From: Streptomyces rhizosphaerihabitans
Lineage (GTDB): Bacteria; Actinomycetota; Actinomycetes; Streptomycetales; Streptomycetaceae
Reading direction: 5' to 3'
Length of the DNA stretch: 64,000 bases
Assembly: GCF_025399795.1 (NCBI RefSeq)
Contig: NZ_JAODTZ010000043.1
Coordinates: forward strand, 1-64,000
Under the pieces are notes generated by a model. That model ran no database searches, had not been told where the DNA came from, and saw only the letters and a list, made by a program, of their open reading frames with translations. Of this stretch, positions 1 to 9,294 are shown one piece after another. Made by a program: the position numbers and the translations under genes. Position 1 is the first letter of the stretch. Every line of letters begins with the position of its first letter.

Positions 1-106
1 ACACGGCCGGCCAGGCCCGACCCGACCCGACACGGCCGGCCAGGCCCGCCAGGCCCGACCGACCCGGCCCGACCTACCCGGCCCGACCTACCCGGCCCGA
101 CCTACC
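1..106. repeat. GC-rich direct and tandem repeats upstream of quiC
   Basis: A 19-base block starting ACACGGCCGGCC occurs at 1-19 and again at 30-48 (period 29). It is followed by three head-to-tail copies of a 14-base unit, CGGCCCGACCTACC, at 65-106. The stretch is low-complexity GC-rich sequence with no credible reading frame. It lies in the leader or promoter region of the dehydratase gene at 191, and the window edge cuts off whatever precedes it. Confidence 0.8.
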
Positions 107-190
107 CGGGCCGACCGACCCGGGCCGGGCCGGGCCGTGACATGGGTCGGGCCTGGCAGTGAAGCGAAGCGACACCGAAGGAGCATCGCC

Positions 191-2146
191 ATGCGTACGT
201 CCATCGCCACCGTGTCCCTCAGCGGTTCCCTGACCGAGAAGCTCACCGCCGCGGCCCGGGCCGGTTTCGACGGAGTGGAGCTTTTCGAGAACGATCTGCT
301 CGCGAGTCCCCTCACCCCCGAGGAGATCCGGGCCCGCACCGCCGACCTCGGCCTGAGCATCGACCTCTACCAGCCGATGCGTGACATCGAGGCCGTCGCG
401 GAGGAGGAGTTCGCGCGCGGTCTGCGGCGGGCGCGCCACAAGTTCGAGCTCATGCGCCGCCTCGGCGCCGACACCGTGCTGGTGTGCTCGAGCGTCTCGC
501 CGCTCGCCGTGGACGACGACGCGCTCGCCGCGGAGCAACTGCGCCGACTGGCCGTCCTCGCCGAGGACTTCGGCGTCCGGGTGGCGTACGAGGCGCTCGC
601 CTGGGGGCGGCACGTGAGTACGTACGACCACGCCTGGAGCATCGTCGAGGCGGCCGGTCATCCCGCCCTCGGCACCTGCCTGGACAGCTTCCACATCCTC
701 GCGCGTGGATCGGACCCCAAGCGGATCGAGGACATCCCCGGGGAGAAGATCTTCTTCCTGCAACTGGCCGACGCTCCGCTGATGGCGATGGACGTGCTCC
801 AGTGGAGCCGTCACTACCGCTGCTTCCCCGGCCAGGGCGGCTTCGACCTCTCCGGACTGCTGGCGCATGTCCTGCGCGCCGGCTACCGCGGCCCCCTCTC
901 CCTCGAAGTCTTCAACGACGTCTTCCGGCAGGCCGAGGCCGGCCCCACCGCCGTCGACGCCCGCCGCTCCCTCCTCGTCCTCCAAGAGGCGACCCGACCC
1001 CTCCTGCGCCAGGCCGCCGGGCTCGCGGCACCGCCCGCCCCCGTCGTGCCGACCGGCGTCGCCTTCGCCGAACTCGTCACACCGGACGTCGTCCCCGTCG
1101 CCACGGTCCTCGGCGCCCTCGGCTTCACCCGTACGGCCCGGCACCGCGGCAAGCCCGTCGACCTCTGGCAGCAGGGCGAGGCCCGCGTCCTCGTCAACAC
1201 CGGACCGGCCGCCCGGCGCGACGGCACCGCCCTGGCCGCGATCGGCCTGGAGTCGCCCGACCCCGCCGCCGCGGCCCGGCGCGCCGAAGCACTTCTCGCC
1301 CCCGTCCTGCCGCGCCGCCGCGCCCTCGGGGACGCGCCTCTCGACGCGGTCGCAGCGCCCGACGGCACCGAACTCTTCTTCTGCGCTTCCCTCGGGCCCT
1401 CGGGGCCGTCCGAGCGGGGAGGTTTCTCCGGCCGTCCCGAACTCCCCCACTGGACCGGTGACTTCGAGCGCGTGGAACGGGCACCGCAGGTCGAGCACGT
1501 AGAGCACGTAGAGCACGTAGAGCACGTCGAGCGGGTCGGGCGGGTCGGGCACGTCGAGAGGATTGGGCCTGTCGACAAGGCGCCAGGCGTCGGCGCCGTG
1601 ACCCGGATCGACCATCTGGCGCTCACCCAGCCCTGGCACCAGTTCGACGAGGCCGCTCTTTTCCATCGAACGGTGCTCGGGCTGAGCGGCCAGGAGAGCG
1701 TCGACGTCGCCGACCCGTACGGACTGCATCGCAGCCGTGCGGTCACCAACGCCGACGGAAGCGTCCGGATCGCCCTGGGCGTCGGCCCCGCGCCCTCGGA
1801 CGACGGCGCCCGCGCCCAGCACATCGCCCTCGCCACCGACGACGTGACCGAGGCCGCCCGGCGCTTTCGCGCGGTGGGCGGCCGGCTGCTGGCGATACCC
1901 GCGAACTACTACGACGACCTGGCCGCCCGGTACGGACTCGGCGACGAGGAGCTGGCGACGTACCGCGAGCTCGGCATCCTCTACGACCGCGACCAGAACG
2001 GGGAGTTCCGGCACTGCTACACACAGACCGTCGGCCGCGTCTTCTTCGAACTCGTCCAGCGCGACGGCGGGTACCGGGGGTACGGAGCACGGAATGCCCC
2101 GGTCCGCCTCGCGGCGCAGCGCGCGGCGGGACGACCGGGGCGCTGA
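191..2146 (+). CDS. quiC: 3-dehydroshikimate dehydratase, QuiC type (TIM barrel + HPPD-like VOC fusion)
   Basis: Predicted to convert 3-dehydroshikimate to protocatechuate in quinate/shikimate catabolism. The 651-aa product has an N-terminal sugar-isomerase-like TIM barrel (about 1-290) and a C-terminal glyoxalase/4-hydroxyphenylpyruvate-dioxygenase-like half (about 300-650). Candidate metal ligands in the barrel are Glu134 (YEALAW), Asp165 (CLDSFH), Gln191 (LQLAD) and Glu239 (SLEVF); these fit the ligand pattern I recall for QuiC1 enzymes. The VOC half keeps His in RIDHLAL, His in QHIALA and Glu in FFELVQ. The ATG at 191 follows GAAGGAG; an upstream in-frame GTG at 137 lacks a good ribosome site. 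A 9-bp repeat lies in the interdomain linker. The family is often labelled sugar phosphate isomerase/HPPD; substrate is inferred. Confidence 0.85.
   Translation: MRTSIATVSLSGSLTEKLTAAARAGFDGVELFENDLLASPLTPEEIRARTADLGLSIDLYQPMRDIEAVAEEEFARGLRRARHKFELMRRLGADTVLVCSSVSPLAVDDDALAAEQLRRLAVLAEDFGVRVAYEALAWGRHVSTYDHAWSIVEAAGHPALGTCLDSFHILARGSDPKRIEDIPGEKIFFLQLADAPLMAMDVLQWSRHYRCFPGQGGFDLSGLLAHVLRAGYRGPLSLEVFNDVFRQAEAGPTAVDARRSLLVLQEATRPLLRQAAGLAAPPAPVVPTGVAFAELVTPDVVPVATVLGALGFTRTARHRGKPVDLWQQGEARVLVNTGPAARRDGTALAAIGLESPDPAAAARRAEALLAPVLPRRRALGDAPLDAVAAPDGTELFFCASLGPSGPSERGGFSGRPELPHWTGDFERVERAPQVEHVEHVEHVEHVERVGRVGHVERIGPVDKAPGVGAVTRIDHLALTQPWHQFDEAALFHRTVLGLSGQESVDVADPYGLHRSRAVTNADGSVRIALGVGPAPSDDGARAQHIALATDDVTEAARRFRAVGGRLLAIPANYYDDLAARYGLGDEELATYRELGILYDRDQNGEFRHCYTQTVGRVFFELVQRDGGYRGYGARNAPVRLAAQRAAGRPGR
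1493..1528 (+). repeat. 9-bp tandem repeat in the interdomain linker of quiC
   Basis: Four copies of GAGCACGT(A/C) encode a Val-Glu-His repeat at about residues 435-446 of the dehydratase, followed by further GGGTCGGGC-type repetition to about 1551. The repeat is a multiple of three, so copy-number change would keep the frame and only lengthen the linker between the two domains. Confidence 0.85.
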
Positions 2147-2289
2147 CAAGCTTGGGCTTTCAGGAGCGAGGGCGGGAGTCTTCGGACGCGCCGGGGCCCC
2201 GGTGCCCAAGTCAACACATTCGCCCACCGGTGATGGTGTGCGGGTCGGAGACCTGGTTGTTCAGGTTCTCGTCGAAGAGGAGAGCGAGT

Positions 2290-2353
2290 CCGGTCCGCCC
2301 GAGCGGGCGGACCGGAAACCTCTTCGGTTTCCACGGACCGGAAACCTCTTCGG
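2290..2353. terminator. Bidirectional terminator region with hairpins and a 19-bp direct repeat
   Basis: A perfect 11-bp inverted repeat (CCGGTCCGCCC, loop GAGC) sits at 2290-2315. A second short hairpin, GGAAACC-TCTTC-GGTTTCC, follows at 2314-2332. A 19-base block beginning GGACCGGAAACC occurs at 2309-2327 and at 2335-2353 (period 26). The region lies between the convergent quiC and histidine phosphatase genes, as expected for a shared terminator. There is no U-tract, which is usual in this genus. Confidence 0.7.
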
Positions 2354-2373
2354 CTTCTGCGGCACCGTGGAAA

Positions 2374-2985
2374 CTAGTGGACCGTGACGGAAGTTCCCGG
2401 CTCGTTCCACGTGGCGATCACCGGATCGCCGTGCTCGGTGGAGAGCCGGCTGACGGTCCCGGTCGAGAGCTGGAACAGCCGCCCCGACTCGGGCGGCAGC
2501 CCCAGCCGGCGGGCCGTGAGGACCCGCAGGAAGTGCGCGTGCGCCACCAGCACCACGTCACCGGGGTGGTTGCAGAGCGCGGCGTCCACGCGGGAGAGCA
2601 CCCGGTCGGCGCGCACCCCCACTTCGCGGGGCGACTCGCCGGGGTGGCCGTCCGGGCCGGGCGGCACCCCGTCGTTCCACAGCACCCAGTCGGGCCGGGC
2701 CCGGTGGATGGCGATGGTGGTGATCCCCTCGTAGCCGCCGTAGTCCCACTCGTGCAGATCGGGATCGATCCGCGCGCCGGACAGACCCGCGAGCTCGGCC
2801 GTCCGTACCGCGCGGTCGAGGGGACTGGTGAGGACCTGGGCGAAGGAGTGCCCGGCGAAGAACGGCGCGAGGGACTTGGCCTGTTCCTCGCCGTGCCCGG
2901 TGAGCGGAAGATCGGTCCAGCTGGTGTGCTGTCCCGTCAGGGTCCACTCGGTCTCTCCGTGGCGGACCAGGATGAGATCGCCCAT
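2374..2985 (-). CDS. Histidine phosphatase family protein (phosphoglycerate mutase-like)
   Basis: The 203-aa cytoplasmic protein begins MGDLILVRHGETEW, the RHG signature of the branch-1 histidine phosphatases; the His in RHGET would be the phospho-acceptor. A second conserved His lies in VLVAHAHFLR and an Asp/Glu pair in DPDLHEWDYGGYEG. It is the last gene of the pentose phosphate operon, starting 8 bases after the gnd stop. The position suggests a sugar-phosphate phosphatase rather than a glycolytic mutase, but the substrate cannot be read from sequence. Confidence 0.85.
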   Translation of the reverse strand: MGDLILVRHGETEWTLTGQHTSWTDLPLTGHGEEQAKSLAPFFAGHSFAQVLTSPLDRAVRTAELAGLSGARIDPDLHEWDYGGYEGITTIAIHRARPDWVLWNDGVPPGPDGHPGESPREVGVRADRVLSRVDAALCNHPGDVVLVAHAHFLRVLTARRLGLPPESGRLFQLSTGTVSRLSTEHGDPVIATWNEPGTSVTVH

Positions 2986-2993
2986 GGTCCGGC

Positions 2994-3872
2994 CTACTTC
3001 GCCGACTCGACGGCGTGGCCGCCGAACTGGTTGCGCAGGGCCGCGATCATCTTCATCTGCGGCGAGTCGTCCTGGCGGGACGCGAAGCGCGCGAAGAGGG
3101 ACGCCGTGATGGCGGGCAGCGGAACGGCGTTGTCGATGGCGGCCTCGACGGTCCAGCGGCCCTCGCCGGAGTCCTCCGCGTGGCCGCGCAGCTTGTCCAG
3201 GTGCTCGTCGCCCTCCAGGGCGTTGACCGCGAGGTCGAGCAGCCAGGAGCGGATGACGGTGCCCTCCTGCCAGGAGCGGAACACCTCACGTACGTCGGTG
3301 ACCGAGTCGACCTTCTCCAGGAGCTCCCAGCCCTCGGCGTAGGCCTGCATCATGGCGTACTCGATGCCGTTGTGGACCATCTTGGAGAAGTGGCCCGCGC
3401 CGACCTTGCCGGCGTGCACGAAGCCGAAGTCGCCCTCGGGCTTGAGCGCGTCGAAGACGGGCCGCACCTTCTCGACGGTCTCGGCGTCGCCGCCGACCAT
3501 CAGCGCGTAGCCGTTCTCCAGGCCCCACACGCCGCCCGAGACGCCGGCGTCGACGAAGCCGATGCCCTTGGCCGCCAGCTCCCCGGCGTGCTTCTCGTCG
3601 TCCGTCCAGCGGGAGTTGCCGCCGTCCACGACCGTGTCGCCGGCCTCCAGCAGGTCGCCGAGTTCGTCGATGACGGACTGGGTGGGGGCGCCGGCCGGCA
3701 CCATCACCCAGACCACGCGCGGGCCTTCGAGCTTGCTCACGAGTTCGGCGAGGCTGTGCACGTCGGCGAGGTCCGGATTGCGGTCGTAGCCGATGACGGT
3801 GTGCCCCGCGCGGCGTATCCGCTCGCGCATGTTGCCACCCATCTTGCCGAGACCGATGAGTCCGAGCTGCAT
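2994..3872 (-). CDS. gnd: 6-phosphogluconate dehydrogenase, decarboxylating (short NAD-type)
   Basis: Oxidatively decarboxylates 6-phosphogluconate to ribulose 5-phosphate. The 292-aa product has the Rossmann motif GLIGLGKMG at residues 4-12, the substrate signature DAGVSGGVWGLENG and the catalytic motif KMVHNGIEY. It is much shorter than the roughly 470-aa NADP enzyme, so it belongs to the short class, which is usually NAD-preferring; cofactor preference is inferred. The ATG at 3872 gives the standard MQLGLIGLG start; the frame is open further upstream but only into pgi sequence. It begins 7 bases after the pgi stop and is followed by the histidine phosphatase. Confidence 0.93.
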   Translation of the reverse strand: MQLGLIGLGKMGGNMRERIRRAGHTVIGYDRNPDLADVHSLAELVSKLEGPRVVWVMVPAGAPTQSVIDELGDLLEAGDTVVDGGNSRWTDDEKHAGELAAKGIGFVDAGVSGGVWGLENGYALMVGGDAETVEKVRPVFDALKPEGDFGFVHAGKVGAGHFSKMVHNGIEYAMMQAYAEGWELLEKVDSVTDVREVFRSWQEGTVIRSWLLDLAVNALEGDEHLDKLRGHAEDSGEGRWTVEAAIDNAVPLPAITASLFARFASRQDDSPQMKMIAALRNQFGGHAVESAK

Positions 3873-3879
3873 TGTCAGT

Positions 3880-5526
3880 TCACTTCTTTCGGAGGGAGCG
3901 GTAAGTGGCCACCAGGGCGGCCGTGGAGGGATCGAGACCGGGTACGTCGGCGCCCTCGGTGAGGGCGGGCTCGACACGCTTGGCGAGTACCTTGCCGAGT
4001 TCGACGCCCCACTGGTCGAAGGAGTCGATGTTCCAGATCGCGCCCTGGACGAACACCTTGTGCTCGTAGAGGGCGATCAGCTGGCCGAGGACCGAAGGGG
4101 TGAGTTCGGCCGCGAGGATGGTGGTCGTGGGGTGGTTGCCCCCGAACGTCTTGTGCGGAACCAGTTCCTCGGGCACCCCCTCGGCACGTACCTCGTCCGG
4201 GGTCTTGCCGAAGGCCAGCGCCTGCGTCTGTGCGAAGAAGTTCGCCATCAACAGGTCGTGCTGCGCCGCCAGTTCGTCGCTCAGCTCGTCGACCGGGTTG
4301 ACGAAGCCGATGAAGTCGGCGGGGATCAGCTTCGTGCCCTGGTGGATCAACTGGTAGTACGCGTGCTGCCCGTTGGTGCCGGGTGTGCCCCACACCACCG
4401 GGCCGGTCTGCCACTCGACCGGATGTCCGTCACGGTCCACGGACTTGCCGTTGGACTCCATGTCCAGCTGCTGCAAGTAGGCGGTGAACTTGGACAGATA
4501 GTGCGAGTACGGCAGCACCGCGTGCGACTGCGCGTCGTGGAAGTTGCCGTACCAGACACCCAACAGGCCGAGCAGCAAAGGGACGTTGGCATCGGCGGGC
4601 GCGGTGCGGAAGTGCTCGTCGACCAGGTGGAAACCGTTGAGCATCTCGCGGAAGCGGTCCGGGCCGATCGCGATCATCAGCGAGAGGCCGATCGCCGAGT
4701 CGTAGGAGTAGCGGCCGCCGACCCAGTCCCAGAACTCGAACATGTTGGCCGTGTCGATCCCGAAGTCGGAGACCTTCTCGGCGTTCGTCGACAGCGCCAC
4801 GAAGTGCCGCGCCACCGCCTTCTCCTCGCCGAGTCCGGTCAGCAGCCAGTCGCGCGCCGAGGTGGCGTTGGTGATCGTCTCGATCGTGGTGAACGTCTTC
4901 GAGGCGATGATGAACAGCGTCTCCGCCGGGTCCAGGTCCCGCACGGCCTCGTGCAGGTCCGCACCGTCCACGTTCGACACGAACCGCATGGTCAGCGAAC
5001 GGTCGGTGAACGAGCGCAGCACCTCGTACGCCATCGCCGGACCGAGGTCGGAGCCGCCGATGCCGATGTTGACGACGTTCTTGATGCGCTTGCCGGTGTA
5101 ACCGGTCCACTCGCCCGAACGGACCCGCTCGGCGAAGCCCGCCATCTTGTCGAGGACCGCGTGCACAGCCGGTACGACGTTCTCCCCGTCGACCTCGACG
5201 ACCGCGTCCCGCGGCGCCCGCAGCGCGGTGTGCAGCACCGCCCGGTCCTCGGTCGTATTGATCTTCTCGCCCCGGAACATCGCGTCCCGCAGCCCGAAGA
5301 CGTCGGTGGCGGTGGCCAGTTCCTGGAGCAGGGCCAGCGTCTCGTCGGTGATCAAGTGCTTGGAGTAGTCGATCCGCAGGTCGCCGACCTGTACGACATA
5401 GCGCTCGGCGCGGGCGGGGTCGGCGGCGAACAGCTCACGCAGCCGTGGGTGGAGCAGCGCGGTCGCGCGGTGGTCCTCCAGGGCCACCCACTCCGGACGC
5501 CGGGTGGGCTTGGGGTAGTCAGACAT
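3880..5526 (-). CDS. pgi: Glucose-6-phosphate isomerase
   Basis: Interconverts glucose 6-phosphate and fructose 6-phosphate, linking glycolysis to the pentose phosphate shunt. The 548-aa length is normal. Visible signatures are NIGIGGSDLGP (sugar-phosphate loop), IIASKTFTTIET (phosphate-binding SKT) and the active-site region GTPGTNGQHAYYQLIHQG. The ATG at 5526 lies within the last 8 bases of opcA, so translation is coupled. Having pgi inside this operon lets fructose 6-phosphate from the non-oxidative branch be recycled back into G6P. Confidence 0.97.
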   Translation of the reverse strand: MSDYPKPTRRPEWVALEDHRATALLHPRLRELFAADPARAERYVVQVGDLRIDYSKHLITDETLALLQELATATDVFGLRDAMFRGEKINTTEDRAVLHTALRAPRDAVVEVDGENVVPAVHAVLDKMAGFAERVRSGEWTGYTGKRIKNVVNIGIGGSDLGPAMAYEVLRSFTDRSLTMRFVSNVDGADLHEAVRDLDPAETLFIIASKTFTTIETITNATSARDWLLTGLGEEKAVARHFVALSTNAEKVSDFGIDTANMFEFWDWVGGRYSYDSAIGLSLMIAIGPDRFREMLNGFHLVDEHFRTAPADANVPLLLGLLGVWYGNFHDAQSHAVLPYSHYLSKFTAYLQQLDMESNGKSVDRDGHPVEWQTGPVVWGTPGTNGQHAYYQLIHQGTKLIPADFIGFVNPVDELSDELAAQHDLLMANFFAQTQALAFGKTPDEVRAEGVPEELVPHKTFGGNHPTTTILAAELTPSVLGQLIALYEHKVFVQGAIWNIDSFDQWGVELGKVLAKRVEPALTEGADVPGLDPSTAALVATYRSLRKK

Positions 5527-6454
5527 GACGGGGGGTCTCCTCGGTGGCCTCGCCGCGCAGGGCGATGGCGTACATCTCGTCCGCGTCGAGGCGGCGCAGC
5601 TCCTCGGCGATCAGTTCGGAGGTGGAGCGCACCTTCAGCGCGAGGGTGCGGGACGGCTGACCGGGCAGGGTCAGGGTCGCGAGCGGGCCTTCGGGGCGGT
5701 CGATCACGATCTCGCCGTTGTCGGTGCCGAGCCGGACGGCGGTCACCACGGGGCCCGCGGTGACGACGCGCTCGGCCTTGACCTGGAGGCGGGCCTCCAG
5801 CCAGCGGGCCAGCAGTTCGGCGCTCGGGTTCTGCGCCTCGCTCTCGACGGTCGCCGAGATCACCTTCGTACGGGCCTGGTCGAGGGCCGCCGCCAGCATC
5901 GAGCGCCACGGTGTCAGCCGGGTCCACGCCAGGTCGGTGTCGCCCGGAGCGTAGGAGGCGGCGCGGGCGTCCAGCGCCTGGAGCGGGGTCTCGACGGCGT
6001 ACATGTCGGTGATGCGGCGCTGCGCGAGGGCGCCCAGCGGGTCCTTGACCGGGGTGTCGGGCGCGTCCACCGGCCACCAGACGACGACCGGGGCGTCCGG
6101 CAGCAGCAGCGGCAGGACCACCGAGTCGGCGTGGTCGGAGACGTCGCCGTACGTCCGCAGCACGACCGTCTCGCCGGTGCCCGCGTCGGAACCGACGCGC
6201 ACCTCGGCGTCCAGGCGGGAGTTGGTGCGGTCGCGCGGGGTTCGGGCGACGCGCCTGATGACCACCAGGGTGCGCGAGGGGTGTTCGCGGGAGGCCTCCT
6301 CGGCCGCCTTGATCGCGTCGTACGCGTTCTCCTCGTCGGTGACGATGACCATCGTCAGGACCATGCCCACGGCGGGGGTGCCGATGGCGCGGCGCCCCCG
6401 TACGAGTGCCTTGTTGATCTTGCTTGCCGTGGTGTCGGTCAGGTCGATCTTCAT
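5519..6454 (-). CDS. opcA: Glucose-6-phosphate dehydrogenase assembly protein OpcA
   Basis: The 311-aa protein starts MKIDLTDTTASKINKAL, typical of actinobacterial OpcA, which is needed for full activity or redox regulation of G6PDH in cyanobacteria and actinobacteria. No catalytic motif is expected. The segment VVLPLLLPDAPVVVWWP is a recognisable OpcA block. The ATG at 6454 overlaps the zwf stop (ATGA). The open frame extends upstream to 6934, but only through zwf sequence in another phase. Adjacency to zwf supports the call. Confidence 0.94.
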   Translation of the reverse strand: MKIDLTDTTASKINKALVRGRRAIGTPAVGMVLTMVIVTDEENAYDAIKAAEEASREHPSRTLVVIRRVARTPRDRTNSRLDAEVRVGSDAGTGETVVLRTYGDVSDHADSVVLPLLLPDAPVVVWWPVDAPDTPVKDPLGALAQRRITDMYAVETPLQALDARAASYAPGDTDLAWTRLTPWRSMLAAALDQARTKVISATVESEAQNPSAELLARWLEARLQVKAERVVTAGPVVTAVRLGTDNGEIVIDRPEGPLATLTLPGQPSRTLALKVRSTSELIAEELRRLDADEMYAIALRGEATEETPRHV

Positions 6455-8109
6455 GGCCTGCGCCAGCTCCGTCCGTCTCGTGCGAGCATCTCGTCGGCTT
6501 CCTTCGGGCCCCAACCGCCCGAGGGGTACTGCGCGGGTGTGCCGTGGGCATCCCAGTACCCCTCGATCGGGTCGAGGATCTTCCAGGACTCTTCCACCTC
6601 CTGGTGACGGGGGAAGAGATTGGCGTCGCCGAGCAGGACATCCAGGATCAGCCGCTCGTACGCCTCCGGGCTGGACTCGGTGAACGACTCGCCGTACGCG
6701 AAGTCCATGGTGACGTCCCGGATCTCCATCGAGGTACCCGGCACCTTCGATCCGAAGCGCACCGTCATGCCCTCGTCGGGCTGGACGCGGATGACGATCG
6801 CGTTGGCGCCGAGCTCCGCGGTGGCCGTGGAGTCGAAGGGGGAGTGCGGGGCGCGCTGGAAGACCACCGCGATCTCCGTGACCCGTCGGCCGAGGCGCTT
6901 GCCGGTCCTGAGATAGAACGGGACGCCCGCCCAACGGCGGTTGTCCACCTGGAGTTTGACGGCCGCGTAGGTGTCGGTCGTCGACCGGGGGTCGATGCCG
7001 TCCTCCTGCAGGTAGCCGCGCACCTTCTCGCCGCCCTGCCAGCTCGCGGCGTACTGGCCGCGCACGGTGTGCTCGCCCAGGTTCTCCGGCAGCTTCACCG
7101 CCTTGAGGACCTTGAGCTTCTCGGCGAGCAGCGACTCGGCGTCGAACGCGGCCGGTTCCTCCATGGCGGTCAGCGCCATCAGCTGGAGGAGGTGATTCTG
7201 GATCACGTCCCGGGCGGAGCCGATGCCGTCGTAGTAACCGGCCCGGCCGCCGATGCCGATGTCCTCGGCCATCGTGATCTGGACGTGGTCGACGTACGAC
7301 CGGTTCCAGACGGGCTCGTACATCTGGTTGGCGAAGCGGAGCGCCAGGATGTTCTGGACGGTCTCCTTGCCGAGGTAGTGGTCGATACGGAACACCTGGT
7401 CCGGGTCGAACACGTCGTGCACGATCCGGTTGAGCTCTCGAGCGCTCGCCAGGTCGTGGCCGAACGGCTTCTCGATGACCGCGCGCCGCCAGGAACCCTC
7501 CGGAGCGTCGGCAAGGCCGTGCTTCTTGAGCTGCTGGACGACCTTCGGGAAGAACTTCGGCGGTACGGAGAGGTAGAAGGCGTAGTTGCCGCTGGTGCCC
7601 CGGGAGGCATCCAGCTCATCGACGGAGGAACGCAGTTGCTTGAACGCCGCGTCGTCGTCGAAGTCGCCCGGGATGAACCGCATGCCGTCGGCGAGCTGCT
7701 GCCAGACCTCCTCGCGGAACTCGGTCCGCGCGTGCTCGCGCACCGAGTCGTGCACCACCTGCGCGAAGTCCTGGTCCTCCCACTCACGGCGGGCGAACCC
7801 GAGGAGCGAGAAGCCGGGCGGCAGCAGACCGCGGTTGGCGAGGTCGTACACGGCCGGCATGAGCTTCTTGCGGGACAGGTCGCCGGTGACGCCGAAGATG
7901 ACCAGACCGGAGGGGCCCGCGATCCGGGGCAGCCGGCGGTCGCGCGGGTCGCGCAGCGGGTTGTCCCAGTCGGCCGCCGGGACGCCGAGCGCCTCGGCGA
8001 GGGCCTCGGGGGTCAGGCCACCCGGTTCCACGGCCGTGTCACCAGATCCCTGCGGCGCGGTGGCCGCACCCTGCGGGTTGCCGTCGGAAAGCGCCTCACC
8101 CTTGGTCAT
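6451..8109 (-). CDS. zwf: Glucose-6-phosphate 1-dehydrogenase
   Basis: Catalyses the entry step of the oxidative pentose phosphate pathway, G6P to 6-phosphogluconolactone with NADP. The 552-aa product has an N-terminal extension of about 60 residues, the dinucleotide fold GVTGDLSRKK (73-82), EKPFGHD (213-219) and the active-site signature RIDHYLGKE (241-249). The start ATG at 8109 overlaps the tal stop by four bases, and its own stop overlaps the opcA start by four, so the three are translated as a chain. No 6-phosphogluconolactonase gene is visible in the window. Confidence 0.97.
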   Translation of the reverse strand: MTKGEALSDGNPQGAATAPQGSGDTAVEPGGLTPEALAEALGVPAADWDNPLRDPRDRRLPRIAGPSGLVIFGVTGDLSRKKLMPAVYDLANRGLLPPGFSLLGFARREWEDQDFAQVVHDSVREHARTEFREEVWQQLADGMRFIPGDFDDDAAFKQLRSSVDELDASRGTSGNYAFYLSVPPKFFPKVVQQLKKHGLADAPEGSWRRAVIEKPFGHDLASARELNRIVHDVFDPDQVFRIDHYLGKETVQNILALRFANQMYEPVWNRSYVDHVQITMAEDIGIGGRAGYYDGIGSARDVIQNHLLQLMALTAMEEPAAFDAESLLAEKLKVLKAVKLPENLGEHTVRGQYAASWQGGEKVRGYLQEDGIDPRSTTDTYAAVKLQVDNRRWAGVPFYLRTGKRLGRRVTEIAVVFQRAPHSPFDSTATAELGANAIVIRVQPDEGMTVRFGSKVPGTSMEIRDVTMDFAYGESFTESSPEAYERLILDVLLGDANLFPRHQEVEESWKILDPIEGYWDAHGTPAQYPSGGWGPKEADEMLARDGRSWRRP

Positions 8110-9275
8110 TCCCCCTCAACTCCCTTGCCGCGCAGCGAGGTCGCCACCGCGTCGAGAAGATCCTCCCAGGCCGCCTCGAACTTCGAGACGCCCTCGTCCT
8201 CCAGCTGCCCGACGACCTCGTCGTAGGAGATCCCGAGCCCTTCGACCGCGGCCAGGTCGGCGCGCGCCCGGTCGTAGCCGCCGGTCACCGTGTCGCCGTG
8301 GATGTCGCCGTGGTCGGCGGTGGCGTTCAGCGTTCCCTCCGGCATGGTGTTGACCGTGCCCGGCGCGACCAGCTCGTCGACGTACAGGGTGTCCTTGTAC
8401 GCGGGGTCCTTGACGCCGGTGGAGGCCCACAGCGGGCGCTGCTTCCGGGCGCCGGACGAGGCGAGGGCCGTCCAGCGGGCGCCGCCTTCCGCCGAGCCGT
8501 CCGCGGAGCCGAACACCGCCTCGTACGCCTCGTAGGCGAGCCGCGCGTTGGCGAGCGCCGCCCTGCCCTTGAGCGCGAGGGCCTCGTCCGTGCCGGCCTT
8601 CGCGAGCCGCTTGTCGATCTCGCTGTCGACCCGGGAGACGAAGAAGGAGGCGACGGAGTGGACGCCGGCGAGGTCGATGCCCGCGGCGTGCGCCCGCTCC
8701 AGGCCCGCGAGGTAGGCGTCCATGACCTCGCGGTAGCGCTCCAGGGAGAAGATCAGCGTGACGTTGACGCTGATGCCGAGGCCGATGACCTCGGTGATCG
8801 CCGGGAGGCCCGCCTTCGTCGCGGGGATCTTGATCATCACGTTCGGGCGGTCGACCAGCCAGGAGAGCTGCCTGGCCTCGGCGATCGTCGCGGCCGTGTG
8901 GTGGGCCAGCCGGGGGTCGACCTCGATGGAGACCCGGCCGTCACGGCCGCCGGTCGCCTCGAACACCGGGCGCAGGATGTCGGCGGCGGCGCGCACGTCC
9001 GCGGTCGTCATCATGCGGACGGCCTCGTCGACGGTCACCCCGCGTACGGCGAGGTCGGCCAGCTGCTGCTCGTACCCCTCGCCGGAGCCGATGGCGGCCT
9101 GGAAGATGGACGGGTTGGTGGTCACGCCCACCACGTTCCGCGTGGCGACGAGTTCGGCCAGGTTGCCGGACTCGATCCGCTTGCGGGAGAGGTCGTCGAG
9201 CCAGATGGAGACGCCTTCGCCGGAGAGGCGCTCAAGAGGTGCCGCGGTCGCGGTTGCTTCGGTCACAGTGATCAT
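8106..9275 (-). CDS. tal: Transaldolase
   Basis: Moves a dihydroxyacetone unit between sedoheptulose 7-phosphate and glyceraldehyde 3-phosphate. The 389-aa length fits the long actinobacterial class. Signatures are GVTTNPSIF (residues 50-58) and the Schiff-base lysine Lys149 in MIKIPAT. The ATG at 9275 follows GAAGGAAG closely. The frame is open further upstream, but that part is tkt sequence read in another phase. The gene starts 19 bases after the tkt stop and overlaps zwf by ATGA. Confidence 0.96.
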   Translation of the reverse strand: MITVTEATATAAPLERLSGEGVSIWLDDLSRKRIESGNLAELVATRNVVGVTTNPSIFQAAIGSGEGYEQQLADLAVRGVTVDEAVRMMTTADVRAAADILRPVFEATGGRDGRVSIEVDPRLAHHTAATIAEARQLSWLVDRPNVMIKIPATKAGLPAITEVIGLGISVNVTLIFSLERYREVMDAYLAGLERAHAAGIDLAGVHSVASFFVSRVDSEIDKRLAKAGTDEALALKGRAALANARLAYEAYEAVFGSADGSAEGGARWTALASSGARKQRPLWASTGVKDPAYKDTLYVDELVAPGTVNTMPEGTLNATADHGDIHGDTVTGGYDRARADLAAVEGLGISYDEVVGQLEDEGVSKFEAAWEDLLDAVATSLRGKGVEGE

Positions 9276-9294
9276 CTTCCTTCGTGCGGACGGA

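Noticed and set aside
74..2227. Long open frame on the minus strand opposite the dehydratase (over 700 codons)
   Set aside because: It mirrors a recognised plus-strand gene, has no family motifs and is the usual antisense artefact of high-GC codon bias.
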